64,000 nt of DNA from Actinotalea sp. Marseille-Q4924 (GTDB lineage: Bacteria > Actinomycetota > Actinomycetes > Actinomycetales > Cellulomonadaceae). The notes under the pieces are model-generated. The model did not search any database and was not told where the DNA came from. It was given only the letters and a program-made list of their open reading frames with translations. The translations under genes and the position numbers were made by a program. Below are positions 50,008-59,557 of this stretch, piece after piece (positions within the stretch are counted from its first letter, which is position 1; each line of letters starts with the position of its first letter). The DNA lies in the NCBI RefSeq assembly GCF_916618755.1, contig NZ_CAKAKB010000003.1, positions 620,001 through 684,000 of the forward strand. The letters are read 5' to 3'.

Positions 50008-52176
50008 TCAGCGGTCCGCCGTGCCGCCCTCGGTGGGGCGGGGCGGGGAGCCGGGCGTGGCGGACGCGGCGCCCGCCAGCGACTCCCGGGCCGCCGTGAC
50101 GACCGCCTCGGGGGTCAGCCCGAACTCCCGGAAGAGCGTCTTGTAGTCCGCCGAGGCGCCGAAGTGCTCGACCGAGATCGTGCGGCCGGCGTCGCCGACG
50201 AGGTCGCGCCACCCGAGGGAGACGCCGGCCTCCACCGAGACACGCGCGCGCACCATGGCGGGCAGCACCTGCTCGCGGTACTCGTCGGGCTGCTCGTCGA
50301 ACCACTCGCGGCAGGGGACCGACACGACGCGGGTCGGGACGCCGTCGGCCTGGAGGGCCTCCCGGGCGGCGACCGCGATCTGCACCTCCGAGCCCGTCGC
50401 GAGGAGGATCACCTCGGGCGTGCCGCCCGCGGCCTCCGCAAGGACGTAGGCGCCGCGCGCCACGCCGTCGGCGGCCGCGAACGTGTCGCCGTCCGCCGCG
50501 CCGTCGCCGCGCTCGAACGTGGGGACGTTCTGCCGCGTCAGCACGATGCCGGCCGGGTTCGACGTCCGCTCGAGCACCGTCCGCCACGCCCACGAGACCT
50601 CGTTGGCGTCGGCGGGCCGGACGACGTCCAGGCCCGGGATGGCGCGCAGCGCGGCGAGGTGCTCGATCGGCTGGTGCGTCGGGCCGTCCTCGCCGAGGCC
50701 GATGGAGTCGTGCGTCCAGACGAACGTCGTCGGGATCTGCATGAGGGCCGCGAGCCGGACGGCGGGCCGCATGTAGTCCGAGAACACGAGGAACGTCCCG
50801 CCGTAGGGCCGCGTGCCCCCGTGCAGCGTGATCCCGTTGAGGATGGATCCCATCGCGTGCTCACGGATGCCGAAGTGGAGCGTCCGGCCGTACGGGTTCC
50901 CCTGCCAGCTCTTGGTGGAGCGGTGCGTGGGGATGAAGGAGGGCTCGCCCTCCATCGTCGTGTTGTTGGACTCCGCCAGGTCGGCGGAGCCGCCCCACAG
51001 CTCGGGCAGGACCGGCGCGAGTGCGGTGAGGACCTTGCCGGACGCGGCGCGGGTCGACACCTCCTTGCCGCCCTCGAAGACCGGCAGCGCGTCGGACCAG
51101 CCGGCCGGCAGCCGGCGCTCCGCGAGCCGGTCGAAGAGCTCCGCACGCTCGGGCTGGGCCGCGCGCCACTGCTGAAACGTCTCGTCCCAGGCGGCGTGCG
51201 CCTCGCGACCGCGGTCCACGACGCCACGGGCGTGGGCGAGCACCTCGTCCTCGACGACGAACGACGCCTCCGGGTCGAAGCCGAGGAGCTCCTTGAGCGC
51301 CGCGACCTCCTCCGTGCCGAGCGCGGAGCCGTGGATCTTCCCGGTGTTCTGCTTGGTCGGCGCCGGGTACCCGATGATGGTGCGCAGCGCGACGATGGAG
51401 GGTCGGCCCGTCTCCTCACGGGCCGCGCGGAGGGCGGCGTCCAGCGCGGGGACGTCCTCGTGGTAGCCGTCGGCGCCCTCGGTCCAGTCCACGCGCTGCG
51501 TGTGCCAGCCGTAGGCCGCGTACCGCGCGAGCACGTCCTCGGTGAACGCGACGTCCGTGTCGTCCTCGATCGAGATCTTGTTGTCGTCGTAGATCACGAC
51601 GAGGTTGCCGAGCTCCTGGTGGCCGGCGAGCGACGACGCCTCCGACGTCACGCCCTCCTGGAGGTCGCCGTCGGACACGATGGCCCAGATCGTGTGGTCG
51701 AAGGGGCTCTGCCCGGCCGGCGTCTCCGGGTCGAAGAGCCCGCGCTCGCGCCGGGCGGCCATCGCCATCCCGACGGCCGAGGCGAGCCCCTGGCCCAGCG
51801 GACCGGTCGTGATCTCGACACCGTCCGTGTGCTTGTACTCCGGGTGGCCCGGGGTCCGCGAGCCCCAGGTCCGCAGGGATGCGATGTCCTCCAGCGTCAG
51901 GTCGTAGCCCGACAGGTAGAGCTGGAGGTACAGCGTCAGGGAGGAGTGGCCGGCTGAGAGGACGAAGCGGTCTCGCCCCGCCCAGTGGGAGTCGCTCGGG
52001 TCGTGCGCGAGGAGCTGCTGGAAGAGCAGGTACGCGGCCGGGGCCAGGCTCATCGCCGTCCCGGGGTGGCCGTTGCCGACCTTCTGCACGGCGTCCGCGG
52101 CCAGCACCTTGAGGGTGTCGACGGCGCGCCGGTCCAGGTCTGTCCAGGTCAGCTCGTCGGTGGGGGGCACGTTCAC
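50008..52176 (-). CDS. tkt: Transketolase
   Basis: A 722-residue thiamine diphosphate enzyme. [20 protein letters not shown] and [14 protein letters not shown] start the Pyr/PP domain. The ThDP motif is [20 protein letters not shown], with substrate residues in [13 protein letters not shown]. The pyrimidine domain holds [16 protein letters not shown] and [12 protein letters not shown]. The C-terminal domain has [12 protein letters not shown]. The GTG at 52176 has AGAGG 4 nt upstream; the in-frame start at 52227 would add 17 residues without a site. First gene of tkt-tal-zwf-opcA-pgl; a 169-nt gap separates it from tal. Confidence 0.97.
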   Translation of the reverse strand: MNVPPTDELTWTDLDRRAVDTLKVLAADAVQKVGNGHPGTAMSLAPAAYLLFQQLLAHDPSDSHWAGRDRFVLSAGHSSLTLYLQLYLSGYDLTLEDIASLRTWGSRTPGHPEYKHTDGVEITTGPLGQGLASAVGMAMAARRERGLFDPETPAGQSPFDHTIWAIVSDGDLQEGVTSEASSLAGHQELGNLVVIYDDNKISIEDDTDVAFTEDVLARYAAYGWHTQRVDWTEGADGYHEDVPALDAALRAAREETGRPSIVALRTIIGYPAPTKQNTGKIHGSALGTEEVAALKELLGFDPEASFVVEDEVLAHARGVVDRGREAHAAWDETFQQWRAAQPERAELFDRLAERRLPAGWSDALPVFEGGKEVSTRAASGKVLTALAPVLPELWGGSADLAESNNTTMEGEPSFIPTHRSTKSWQGNPYGRTLHFGIREHAMGSILNGITLHGGTRPYGGTFLVFSDYMRPAVRLAALMQIPTTFVWTHDSIGLGEDGPTHQPIEHLAALRAIPGLDVVRPADANEVSWAWRTVLERTSNPAGIVLTRQNVPTFERGDGAADGDTFAAADGVARGAYVLAEAAGGTPEVILLATGSEVQIAVAAREALQADGVPTRVVSVPCREWFDEQPDEYREQVLPAMVRARVSVEAGVSLGWRDLVGDAGRTISVEHFGASADYKTLFREFGLTPEAVVTAARESLAGAASATPGSPPRPTEGGTADR

Positions 52177-52266
52177 AGGACCTCTTTCCCGCCCGGGATC
52201 GTCCGGGCCATCAGCCTCGGCCGGCACCGGCCGAGTCGTCGTCTGTCGCGTCGAGCACCGTGGTCG

Positions 52267-52272
52267 AGACTA
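52267..52272 (-). promoter_or_regulatory. Candidate -10 (TAGTCT, minus strand) of the tkt operon
   Basis: TAGTCT on the minus strand would give a leader of about 84 nt before the tkt GTG at 52176. The -35 is weak. Confidence 0.4.
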
Positions 52273-52415
52273 CTCAGCGTCCCACCGTCAGGACGGGCGT
52301 GCCGGTTGGTGGGACGACGCCGCCCGGGCGACGGTCCTCAGGGCGCCTCGGCGTGCGCGGTGCCCGGTGACCGCTGTCACCTGAGCCGGGCCGCTGACCA
52401 GCGCGCCGTGGCCCT

Positions 52416-52421
52416 TACCAT
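52416..52421 (+). promoter_or_regulatory. Candidate -10 (TACCAT) of ctaB
   Basis: TACCAT with CTGACC 16 nt upstream lies in the tkt-ctaB divergent gap. If used, the ATG at 52420 would be upstream of the transcript start, which supports the GTG at 52459 as start. Confidence 0.45.
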
Positions 52422-52458
52422 GGGTGGAGCACCCCCGACCGAACGGAGCCCCCGCACC

Positions 52459-53424
52459 GTGCTCAGAGCCAGCCCGGCCCCGGTCGAGCGGACGCCCGTG
52501 ACGCCTGCCTCCGGGGACGGGACCACCGGTCCGCGCAGGCGGTGGGGCAGGGTCGGTGCGTTCGTGGCGCTGACGAAGCCGCGGATCATCGAGCTCCTCC
52601 TCGTGACCACCGTGCCCACGATGGTGCTCGCCGAGCGCGGCATGCCGTCGATCTGGCTCGTGCTCGCGACGCTCGTCGGAGGTGCCGCCTCGGCGGGGTC
52701 GGCGAACGCGCTCAACTGCTACATCGACCGGGACATCGACCGCGTCATGCACCGCACGAAGCGGCGACCCCTGGCGACGGGCGAGGTCGGTCCGCGGGAG
52801 GCGCTGGTCTTCGGGTTCGCGCTCGGCGCGTTCTCCCTGGTCTGGTTCGCGCTGACCGTCAACGTCCTCTCGGCGGCCCTGGCCCTCGGCGCGATCGTCC
52901 TGTACGTCGTCGGGTACACGATGATCCTCAAGCGACGGACGCCGCAGAACATCGTCTGGGGCGGGGTGGCCGGCTGCATGCCGGTGCTGATCGGCTGGTC
53001 GGCGGTGACCGGCAGCCTCGCGTGGGCCCCCGTCGCCCTGTTCGGCGTCATCTTCTTCTGGACGCCCCCGCACTACTGGCCGCTCTCGATGCGGTTCCGC
53101 CGGGACTACGCCGCGGCCGGCGTCCCGATGCTGCCGGTCGTCGCCTCGGACGTGCGCGTCGCCCGGGAGATGCTCGCGCACACCGTCGCGATGGTCGCGT
53201 CCTCGCTGGCCCTCGTGCCGCTCGCCGGGATGACGTGGGTGTACACGGCGGTGGCCGTCGCCCTCGGCCTGTGGTTCGGCGGAGCGACCGTGGCGTTCGC
53301 GCGCCGTGCGGGCAGCCGCCGGCCCGGTGTGAAGCTGCGCGAGATGTCGCTGTTCCACAAGTCGATCACGTACCTGACGCTGCTGTTCGTCGCGGTGGGC
53401 GTCGACCCGTTCCTGCCCCTGTGA
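52459..53424 (+). CDS. ctaB: Protoheme IX farnesyltransferase (heme O synthase)
   Basis: A 321-residue UbiA-family prenyltransferase that makes heme O for cytochrome oxidase. The first Asp-rich motif is [20 protein letters not shown] near residue 85-105; the loop [17 protein letters not shown] and the second motif region [15 protein letters not shown] are typical of CtaB. About nine membrane spans are apparent. The start is uncertain: GTG 52459 (GGAG 10 nt before) or ATG 52420. It is divergent from tkt, an arrangement common in actinobacteria. ctaA and the suf genes, often nearby, are absent here. Confidence 0.95.
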   Translation: MLRASPAPVERTPVTPASGDGTTGPRRRWGRVGAFVALTKPRIIELLLVTTVPTMVLAERGMPSIWLVLATLVGGAASAGSANALNCYIDRDIDRVMHRTKRRPLATGEVGPREALVFGFALGAFSLVWFALTVNVLSAALALGAIVLYVVGYTMILKRRTPQNIVWGGVAGCMPVLIGWSAVTGSLAWAPVALFGVIFFWTPPHYWPLSMRFRRDYAAAGVPMLPVVASDVRVAREMLAHTVAMVASSLALVPLAGMTWVYTAVAVALGLWFGGATVAFARRAGSRRPGVKLREMSLFHKSITYLTLLFVAVGVDPFLPL

Positions 53425-53441
53425 CCGGGCCCTGACGCCGG

Positions 53442-54449
53442 ATGGTCGGGGGAGGGCGCAGCGCGGCGCCGCACCAGGAGCGCGGGACACCGGGGGCCGT
53501 CGAGGGCCCCGAGGTCCCGGCGGCGCTGGGCGACGCGCTGCGGACCTACCTCGACCACCTCGCCGTCGAACGCGGCCTCTCGGCCAACACGCTGTCCGCC
53601 TACCGGCGTGACCTCACCCGCTACCTGTCCTTCCTCGCCGGGCGCGGTCTGGGCACCCCCGCCGAGGTGCGGGAGCACGACGTCCGGGACTTCGTGGTCG
53701 ACCTGAGGACCGGGCACGACGGCGCCCGCGGGCTGGCGGCGTCGTCGACCGCGCGCGTCGTCGCCGCGGTGCACGGGTGGCACCGCTTCTGCGCGATGGA
53801 GGGCATCAGCCACGACGACCCCTCCCGCGGCGTGCGGCCGCCGGCCCGGCCGCAGCGGCTGCCGAAGGCCCTCTCCACGGACGACGTCGAGCGCCTCCTC
53901 GAGGCCGCCGGCCTCGGCGACGGTCCCGTGCCGCTGCGGGACCGGGCGCTGCTGGAGCTCCTGTACTCGACCGGCGCGCGGATCAGCGAGGTCGTCGGCC
54001 TGGACGTCGACGAGCTCCACCTGGACCCGGCCGCGTCGTCGGTGCGGGTCTTCGGCAAGGGCAGCAAGGAGCGGGTCATCCCGGTGGGCTCGTACGCCCG
54101 CGAGGCGGTCGAGGCCTATCTGGTGCGCGGCCGGCCGGCTCTCGCGGCCGCCGGGCGGGGAGGGCCGGCCCTCTTCCTCAACACCCGGGGCGCGCGGCTG
54201 AGCAGGCAGAGCGCCTGGGCGGTCCTGCGGCTCGCCGCCCAGCGGGCCGGCATCGCGCGGGCCGACGACGTGTCCCCGCACACGCTGCGGCACTCCTTCG
54301 CCACCCACCTGCTGGCCGGAGGTGCCGACGTGCGCGTGGTGCAGGAGCTCCTCGGGCACGCCTCGGTGACGACGACGCAGATCTACACGCACGTGAGCGT
54401 CGACACGCTGCGCGAGGTGTACGCGGCGGCTCATCCCAGGGCCCTGTGA
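53442..54449 (+). CDS. xerD: Site-specific tyrosine recombinase XerD
   Basis: A 335-residue recombinase for resolving chromosome dimers at dif. The N-terminal SAM-like domain (about 25-115) is [20 protein letters not shown] with [14 protein letters not shown]. The catalytic residues are in order: R in [14 protein letters not shown] in [13 protein letters not shown]-x-x-R in [15 protein letters not shown] in [16 protein letters not shown], with Tyr in IYTHV. The first 25 residues are unconserved and the true start may be later. Follows ctaB by 17 nt. Confidence 0.94.
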   Translation: MVGGGRSAAPHQERGTPGAVEGPEVPAALGDALRTYLDHLAVERGLSANTLSAYRRDLTRYLSFLAGRGLGTPAEVREHDVRDFVVDLRTGHDGARGLAASSTARVVAAVHGWHRFCAMEGISHDDPSRGVRPPARPQRLPKALSTDDVERLLEAAGLGDGPVPLRDRALLELLYSTGARISEVVGLDVDELHLDPAASSVRVFGKGSKERVIPVGSYAREAVEAYLVRGRPALAAAGRGGPALFLNTRGARLSRQSAWAVLRLAAQRAGIARADDVSPHTLRHSFATHLLAGGADVRVVQELLGHASVTTTQIYTHVSVDTLREVYAAAHPRAL

Positions 54450-54487
54450 CGCGGCGCGCGTCCCGCGTCCGACGGGGGTCGCTGCTG

Positions 54488-54493
54488 TAGCCT
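54488..54493 (+). promoter_or_regulatory. Leaderless-type -10 (TAGCCT) of parA
   Basis: TAGCCT ends 6 nt before the GTG at 54500; no ribosome-binding site is seen. Confidence 0.6.
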
Positions 54494-54499
54494 CGGCGC

Positions 54500-55375
54500 G
54501 TGAGACGCCAGGCCCCGGACGACCTCGACACCCCGCTGACCGACCCCGTCGGCCGGCCGCTGCCCGAGTTCCCGGACCCGGCTCCGCTGTCGGCCCACGG
54601 GCCGGCCCGCATCATCGCGCTGTGCAACCAGAAGGGCGGCGTCGGCAAGACGACGACCACCATCAACCTCGGCGCCGCGCTCGCCGGGTACGGCCGCCGC
54701 GTGCTCGTCGTCGACTTCGACCCGCAGGGCGCCGCGTCCGTCGGCCTGGGGACCAGCCCGCACGAGCTGGACCGCACCGTCTACAACCTGCTCATGGAGC
54801 GCGGCACCGACTGCCGCGAGATGGTGCGGGGGACGTCGGTCGAGGGCCTGGACCTGCTGCCCGCCAACATCGACCTCTCCGCCGCGGAGGTGCAGCTCGT
54901 CGGCGAGGTCGCCCGGGAGTCGATCCTCAGCCGGGTCCTGCGGCCGGCCGAGGAGGAGTACGACGTCATCCTCGTGGACTGCCAGCCGTCGCTGGGTCTG
55001 CTGACCGTCAACGCGCTCACCGCGGCGCACGGCGTCCTCATCCCGCTGGAGTGCGAGTTCTTCGCGCTGCGCGGCGTGGCGCTGCTGGTGGAGACCGTCG
55101 ACAAGGTGCGCGACCGGCTCAACCCGCGGCTTCAGGTCGACGGGATCCTCGCGACCATGCACGACCCGCGCACCCTGCACTCGCGCGAGGTGCTGGCCCG
55201 GGTCCACGAAGCCTTCGGCGACCAGCTCCTGCACACCGTCATCGGTCGGACCGTGAAGTTCCCCGACTCCTCCGTGGCGGCCGAGCCGATCACCTCCTAC
55301 GCGCCGAGCCACCCGGGCGCCACGGCGTACCGCCAGCTCGCGCGCGAGCTGGTGGCGCGTGGCGATGCGGCCTGA
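54500..55375 (+). CDS. ParA family chromosome-partitioning-like ATPase
   Basis: A 291-residue Walker-type ATPase. The deviant Walker A is CNQKGGVGKTTTTINLGAAL with the signature Lys, followed by VVDFDPQGAASVGLG, VILVDCQPSLGLLTVNAL and IPLECEFFALRGVALLVE. It lies beside scpA-scpB rather than beside parB, as the second ParA of mycobacteria does, so it is probably a condensin-associated or orphan ParA and not the main origin-segregation ATPase. The GTG at 54500 follows a -10 element. Overlaps scpA. Confidence 0.94.
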   Translation: MRRQAPDDLDTPLTDPVGRPLPEFPDPAPLSAHGPARIIALCNQKGGVGKTTTTINLGAALAGYGRRVLVVDFDPQGAASVGLGTSPHELDRTVYNLLMERGTDCREMVRGTSVEGLDLLPANIDLSAAEVQLVGEVARESILSRVLRPAEEEYDVILVDCQPSLGLLTVNALTAAHGVLIPLECEFFALRGVALLVETVDKVRDRLNPRLQVDGILATMHDPRTLHSREVLARVHEAFGDQLLHTVIGRTVKFPDSSVAAEPITSYAPSHPGATAYRQLARELVARGDAA

Positions 55376-56243
55376 GGGCCCCCAGGACCCTGAGCCGACC
55401 GGGACCGCCGCGCGGGCGGGCGGGGCTGCCTTCGAGGTGCACCTCGACAACTTCACCGGTCCGTTCGACCTGCTCCTGGGCCTCATCGCCAAGCACAAGC
55501 TCGACATCACCGAGGTCGCGCTCGCGCAGGTGACGGACGAGTTCATCGCGGCGGTCCGCGCGGCGGAGGCCGGCGACGAGCCGTGGGAGCTCGGCCGGAT
55601 CAGCGAGTTCCTCGTGGTCGCGGCGACGCTGCTGGACCTCAAGGCGGCACGCCTGCTCCCCGCGGGCGACGTGGAGGACGCCGAGGACCTCGAGATGCTG
55701 GAGGCGCGGGACCTCCTCTTCGCCCGGCTCCTGCAGTACCGGGCGTACAAGGACGTCGCCGCACGGCTGGCCGAGCAGCTGGAGCAGCAGGCGCGCAGCC
55801 TGCCCCGCGCGGTGGGCCTCGAGCCGCACCACGCGGCCCTGCTGCCCGACCTCGTCCTCGAGATCGGCCCGTCGGAGCTCGCGATCCTCGCTGCGCACGC
55901 CCTGCGGCCGCGCGTCACGCCGACCGTCGACATCGGCCACCTGCACGCCCCGGCCGTGAGCGTCCGGGAGCAGGCGGCGATCCTCGTGGACCGCCTGCGC
56001 CGCTCGGGCTCGGCGGCGTTCCGGACGCTGGTGCAGGACGCGGACTCCACCCTCGTCGTCGTGGTGCGGTTCCTCGCGGTCCTCGAGCTCTTCCGCGAGG
56101 GCGCGGTCGCGTTCGACCAGGTCAGCCCGCTGGGCGACCTCACGGTGCGCTGGACCGGCGGCCAGGACGGCGACGTCGAGGTCACCGACGACTACGACGA
56201 CGCGGCGGAGCCGGCCGTGAGCGCGCAGGAGGGACAGGGATGA
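55359..56243 (+). CDS. scpA: Segregation and condensation protein A (kleisin)
   Basis: A 294-residue kleisin that bridges SMC heads. N-terminal FEVHLDNFTGPFDLLLGLI with KHKLDITEVALAQVTDEF is the family signature; the middle has WELGRISEFLVVAATLLDLK and YRAYKDVAARLAEQLEQQ. The C-terminal winged helix holds RFLAVLELFREGAVAFDQ. The GTG at 55359 lies in the parA 3' end; an ATG at 55365 is equally possible. It overlaps scpB by 4 nt (ATGA). Confidence 0.93.
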   Translation: MAMRPEGPQDPEPTGTAARAGGAAFEVHLDNFTGPFDLLLGLIAKHKLDITEVALAQVTDEFIAAVRAAEAGDEPWELGRISEFLVVAATLLDLKAARLLPAGDVEDAEDLEMLEARDLLFARLLQYRAYKDVAARLAEQLEQQARSLPRAVGLEPHHAALLPDLVLEIGPSELAILAAHALRPRVTPTVDIGHLHAPAVSVREQAAILVDRLRRSGSAAFRTLVQDADSTLVVVVRFLAVLELFREGAVAFDQVSPLGDLTVRWTGGQDGDVEVTDDYDDAAEPAVSAQEGQG

Positions 56244-56929
56244 CGACCCAGGACGACGCCACGCAGGACACCCGCGAGCGCGTCACGGCGGACCACGTCG
56301 CGGACGGCGCGGGACCCGCGCCGGACGAGCTGGCCTTCGACGTGGAGCAGCTGCCCGGGGGCGCTGCGGCGGCGCTCGAGGCGGTGCTCATGGTGGCGGA
56401 CGAGCCGATCCCGGCCGTCCGGCTCGCGACGGCGCTCGGTCTGACGACGGAGCGCGTCGAGGCGCTCCTGAGCGGCCTCGCGGAGGAGTACGCGGGCGTC
56501 GACGGGGGCCGTCCGCGGGGCTTCGTGCTGCGCCACGTCGCGGAGGGCTGGCGGTTCTACTCGGCCACGGCGCACGCCGACGTCGTCGGGCGGTTCGTCC
56601 TCGACGGACAGACGGCCCGGCTCACCCACGCCGCGCTCGAGACGCTGGCGGTCATCGCCTACCGGCAGCCGGTCACCCGGGGTCAGGTCTCGGCGGTGCG
56701 CGGGGTCAACGTCGACTCGGTCGTGCGGACGCTCGTCGCCCGTGGCCTGGTGGCGGAGCAGGGCACGGAGCCCAGCGGTGCCGTCCTGTACGGGACGACG
56801 TCGTACTTCCTGGAGCGCCTGGGGATGACGAGCCTGGACGAGCTGCCCCCGCTCGCGCCGTACCTGCCGGACCTCGAGGGGTTCGACGTCGACGGTGACG
56901 GGCGTCGCGACGCGGGAGGAGAGGGCTGA
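56240..56929 (+). CDS. scpB: Segregation and condensation protein B
   Basis: A 229-residue protein with two winged helices that forms the SMC-ScpAB complex. Core motifs are AALEAVLMVADEPIPAVRLA, GFVLRHVAEGWRFYSA and LTHAALETLAVIAYRQPVTR, then GVNVDSVVRTLVARGLV with TSYFLERLGM. Residues 1-40 are unconserved and charged. AGGAGGGACAGGG precedes the ATG at 56240. Confidence 0.95.
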   Translation: MTTQDDATQDTRERVTADHVADGAGPAPDELAFDVEQLPGGAAAALEAVLMVADEPIPAVRLATALGLTTERVEALLSGLAEEYAGVDGGRPRGFVLRHVAEGWRFYSATAHADVVGRFVLDGQTARLTHAALETLAVIAYRQPVTRGQVSAVRGVNVDSVVRTLVARGLVAEQGTEPSGAVLYGTTSYFLERLGMTSLDELPPLAPYLPDLEGFDVDGDGRRDAGGEG

Positions 56930-57131
56930 TGGCACAGGGTCGTGGTGCAGGAGCACGGGGGAACGCGGGCGGGAGCCCGGGTGCGGCTCGGACCGGGGGC
57001 ACCGGTGGTCGTGCCGGCGGGCAGGGGAGCGGGGCACGCGGGACCGCCGCAGTGGCCGTGCCGGGGGTGCGGGTGGCCGTCCGCCCCGTCCCGCACGCGC
57101 CCCGTCCCGACCCGCCGAGCCCCCGCGCGAC

Positions 57132-57866
57132 GTGCACGACCCGGACGGCGTGCGGCTGCAGAAGGTCCTCGCCACCGCGGGCCTCGGCTCGCGACGCAAG
57201 TGCGAGGAGCTCATCAGCGACGGCCGGGTGAGCGTCGACGGCGTCGTCGTGCGCGAGCTCGGCGTCCGGGTCGACCCGCGCGGCGCCACCATCCACGTCG
57301 ACGGGATGCGCCTGCAGCTCGACACGTCGCTGGTCACCCTCGCGCTCAACAAGCCCGCCGGCGTCGTGTCGACCATGCACGACCCGCAGGGGCGGCCGTC
57401 CCTCGCCCCGTTCGTGGCGGACCGCGCGGAGCGGCTGTTCCACGTCGGGCGCCTCGACGCGGAGACCGAGGGCCTGCTGCTCCTCACGAACGACGGCGAG
57501 CTCGCGAACCGCCTGGCCCATCCCGCGCACGGCGTCCTCAAGACCTACCTCGCCACCGTGGAGGGCAGCGTGCGACCCGGCGTCGGGGCGCGCCTGCGCC
57601 GCGGCGTCGAGCTCGAGGACGGTCCTGTGGTGGTCGACGGGTTCCGCGTGGTCGACGCGACGCCCGGGGCAACGATGGTCGAGGTCGTGATCCACGAGGG
57701 TCGCAACCGCGTGGTGCGTCGCCTCTTCGAGGAGGTGGGCCACCCGGTGACGCGGCTCGTGCGGACCCAGGTGGGCCCGATCCGCCTCGGCGACCTGCGT
57801 CCGGGGCGCACGCGGGTGCTGGGCCGCGAGGAGCTGGGCCGTCTCATGGCGGACGTGGGCCTGTAG
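57132..57866 (+). CDS. rluB: RluB-type pseudouridine synthase (23S rRNA), N-terminus in a different frame
   Basis: The complete conserved part is in this frame: an S4 domain (VRLQKVLATAGLGSRRKCEE, GRVSVDGVVV) and the RsuA/RluB synthase domain, with catalytic Asp in HVGRLDAETEGLLLLTNDG and KTYLATVEG, VIHEGRNRVVRRLFEEVGHPV. The GTG at 57132 gives 244 residues but has no ribosome-binding site. The natural start with a strong site is ATG 56929, which touches the scpB stop and reads a Gly/Arg-rich extension (GRGAGARGNAGGSPGAARTG) in another frame. Ancestral protein probably joined both, so either a base was lost, or the assembly has an error, or the GTG is used. Confidence 0.85.
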   Translation: MHDPDGVRLQKVLATAGLGSRRKCEELISDGRVSVDGVVVRELGVRVDPRGATIHVDGMRLQLDTSLVTLALNKPAGVVSTMHDPQGRPSLAPFVADRAERLFHVGRLDAETEGLLLLTNDGELANRLAHPAHGVLKTYLATVEGSVRPGVGARLRRGVELEDGPVVVDGFRVVDATPGATMVEVVIHEGRNRVVRRLFEEVGHPVTRLVRTQVGPIRLGDLRPGRTRVLGREELGRLMADVGL

Positions 57867-57955
57867 CGGTCGCCGTCGCGCCGTGCCGCCGCCCGGCGGT
57901 CGGTCCCGCCGCGCTCACGGGCCGGTCGGCCCGGGTCGGCGCCGACGACGGCCGG

Positions 57956-57961
57956 TAGTCT
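57956..57961 (+). promoter_or_regulatory. Candidate -10 (TAGTCT) of aroH
   Basis: TAGTCT lies 41 nt before the aroH GTG; the transcript would include the GGAGGAGG site, so this one is leadered. Confidence 0.5.
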
Positions 57962-58002
57962 CGCGCCGTCCCGCAGGCGGCGGGACGTGGAGGAGGTGCA
58001 CC

Positions 58003-58365
58003 GTGACCGTCCGCGCGATCCGTGGGGCGACCCAGCTCGACCGGGACGAGCGGGAGCACCTGTTCGAGCGCACCGGCGAGCTGGTCCGCGAGGTGCTGCG
58101 CGCGAACGACCTCGCGGTCGACGACCTCGTCTCGATCCTCTTCACCTGCACCCCGGACCTGCGCAGCGACTTCCCCGCCGCGGCCGCGCGCGAGATGGGC
58201 ATGGGCGACGTCCCCCTCATGTGCGCGGTCGAGATCGACGTCCCGCAGGCCCTGCCGCGGGTCGTGCGGCTCATGGCCCACGTCAACGTCGACCGCCCCC
58301 GCACCGACATCCGCCACGTCTACCTGCACGGCGCGACCGTGCTCCGCAAGGACCTCGCGCAGTGA
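58003..58365 (+). CDS. aroH: Chorismate mutase, AroH type
   Basis: A 120-residue enzyme converting chorismate to prephenate. Active-site residues are in place: Arg in VRAIRGATQL near residue 6, Glu in MCAVEIDVPQALPR near residue 76, Arg in LPRVVRLMAHVNVD and Tyr in HVYLHGATVLR. This is the Bacillus AroH trimeric fold rather than the AroQ helical type. GGAGGAGG precedes the GTG. It overlaps tyrA by 4 nt, so the two steps toward tyrosine are coupled. Confidence 0.95.
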   Translation: MTVRAIRGATQLDRDEREHLFERTGELVREVLRANDLAVDDLVSILFTCTPDLRSDFPAAAAREMGMGDVPLMCAVEIDVPQALPRVVRLMAHVNVDRPRTDIRHVYLHGATVLRKDLAQ

Positions 58366-59522
58366 GCGTGCCCGGGAACTCCTCGACGCCAGGGACGGGA
58401 CCGGCGCCCGCGGCCACGCGCGGTCCCGTGCGGATCGTCGGGACGGGTCTGCTGGGCACGAGCATCGGGCTGGCCCTGCGCGCCCACGGGGTGGATGTCG
58501 TCCTGCACGACCCCTCGCGCACGACCGCGGTCCTCGCCCGGGACGTCGGCGCGGGCCGCCTGGCGACCGCGGACGACGCCCCCCGGCTCGTCGTCGTCGC
58601 GGCGCCCCCCGACGTCACGCCGGACGTGGTCCTCGCCGAGCTGGCCGCGCACCCGGGCGCGGTCGTCACCGACGTCGCCAGCGTGAAGAGCGCGGTGCTG
58701 GCCGAGCTGGAGCGGTCCGGTGCCGACCTGGCGCGCTACGTGGGCTCCCACCCGATGGCGGGCTCGGAGCGGTCCGGGCCGACGGCGGCGCGGGCGGACC
58801 TGTTCGCGGGCCGTCCGTGGGTCGTCGTGGGGTCCGGGGCGTCGAGCCCGCAGGCGGTGCTCGCCGTGCGCGACCTCGCCGCCGACGTCGGCGCCGCACC
58901 GGTCATGCTCGACGCGCGCGCTCACGACGACGCCGTCGCCCTCGTCTCCCACGTCCCCCAGATCGCGGCGTCGCTGGTCGCCGCCCGTCTCGCCGACGCG
59001 GACCCGGCGGCGCTGGCGCTCGCCGGGCAGGGCCTGCGGGACGTCACGCGCATCGCCGCGAGCGACCCGGGGCTGTGGACCTCCATCCTCGCCGCCAACG
59101 CCGAGGCCGTCGTGCCGGTGCTGGACGTGCTCCGCTCGGACCTGGACCGCCTGCTCGGCGCGCTGCGGCACGCCGCGGTGGCCCGCGACGCCGAGTCCGT
59201 GGTCGCCGGGGCGCTCGGCACGGTCGCCGAGGCCATCGCGGCCGGCAACGCCGGCGTGAGCCGGGTCCCGGGCAAGCACGGCGGCATCCGGCGGGCGTAC
59301 GACGTCGTGACCGTGCTCGTGCCCGACCGGCCCGGCGAGCTGGCGCGGCTCCTGGCGGAGGTCGGCGCCGCCGGGGTGAACCTCGAGGAGCTGCAGCTCG
59401 AGCACGCGCCCAGCCAGCCGGTCGGCCTGGCGTCGCTGTCGGTGCTGCGCGGGCTCCGCGACACGCTGGAGCGCGCGCTGACCGAGCGCGGCTGGCGCCT
59501 GGCAGGATCCTCCGGCGGATGA
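58362..59522 (+). CDS. tyrA: Prephenate dehydrogenase with C-terminal ACT domain
   Basis: A 386-residue enzyme of tyrosine synthesis. The Rossmann motif VRIVGTGLLGTSIGLALRAH is near residue 23, then VVTDVASVKSAVL and GSHPMAGSERSGPTAARADLF with the catalytic His, and HDDAVALVSHVPQIAASLVA. The C-terminal ACT domain (about 310-386: VVTVLVPDRPGELARLLAEV) indicates feedback control, probably by tyrosine. GTG 58362 overlaps the aroH stop; another GTG lies 6 nt later. It overlaps cmk by 4 nt if the ATG at 59519 is used. Confidence 0.94.
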   Translation: MSVPGNSSTPGTGPAPAATRGPVRIVGTGLLGTSIGLALRAHGVDVVLHDPSRTTAVLARDVGAGRLATADDAPRLVVVAAPPDVTPDVVLAELAAHPGAVVTDVASVKSAVLAELERSGADLARYVGSHPMAGSERSGPTAARADLFAGRPWVVVGSGASSPQAVLAVRDLAADVGAAPVMLDARAHDDAVALVSHVPQIAASLVAARLADADPAALALAGQGLRDVTRIAASDPGLWTSILAANAEAVVPVLDVLRSDLDRLLGALRHAAVARDAESVVAGALGTVAEAIAAGNAGVSRVPGKHGGIRRAYDVVTVLVPDRPGELARLLAEVGAAGVNLEELQLEHAPSQPVGLASLSVLRGLRDTLERALTERGWRLAGSSGG

Positions 59523-59557
59523 CACCCACCCGTCCCGCACCCCACGAGGAGGCTGCC

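Noticed and set aside
54500-55375. Annotation as the primary chromosome-segregation ParA (Soj) with a nearby parS/parB system
   Set aside because: No parB gene or parS-like palindrome is close; the scpAB context fits the second ParA of actinobacteria.
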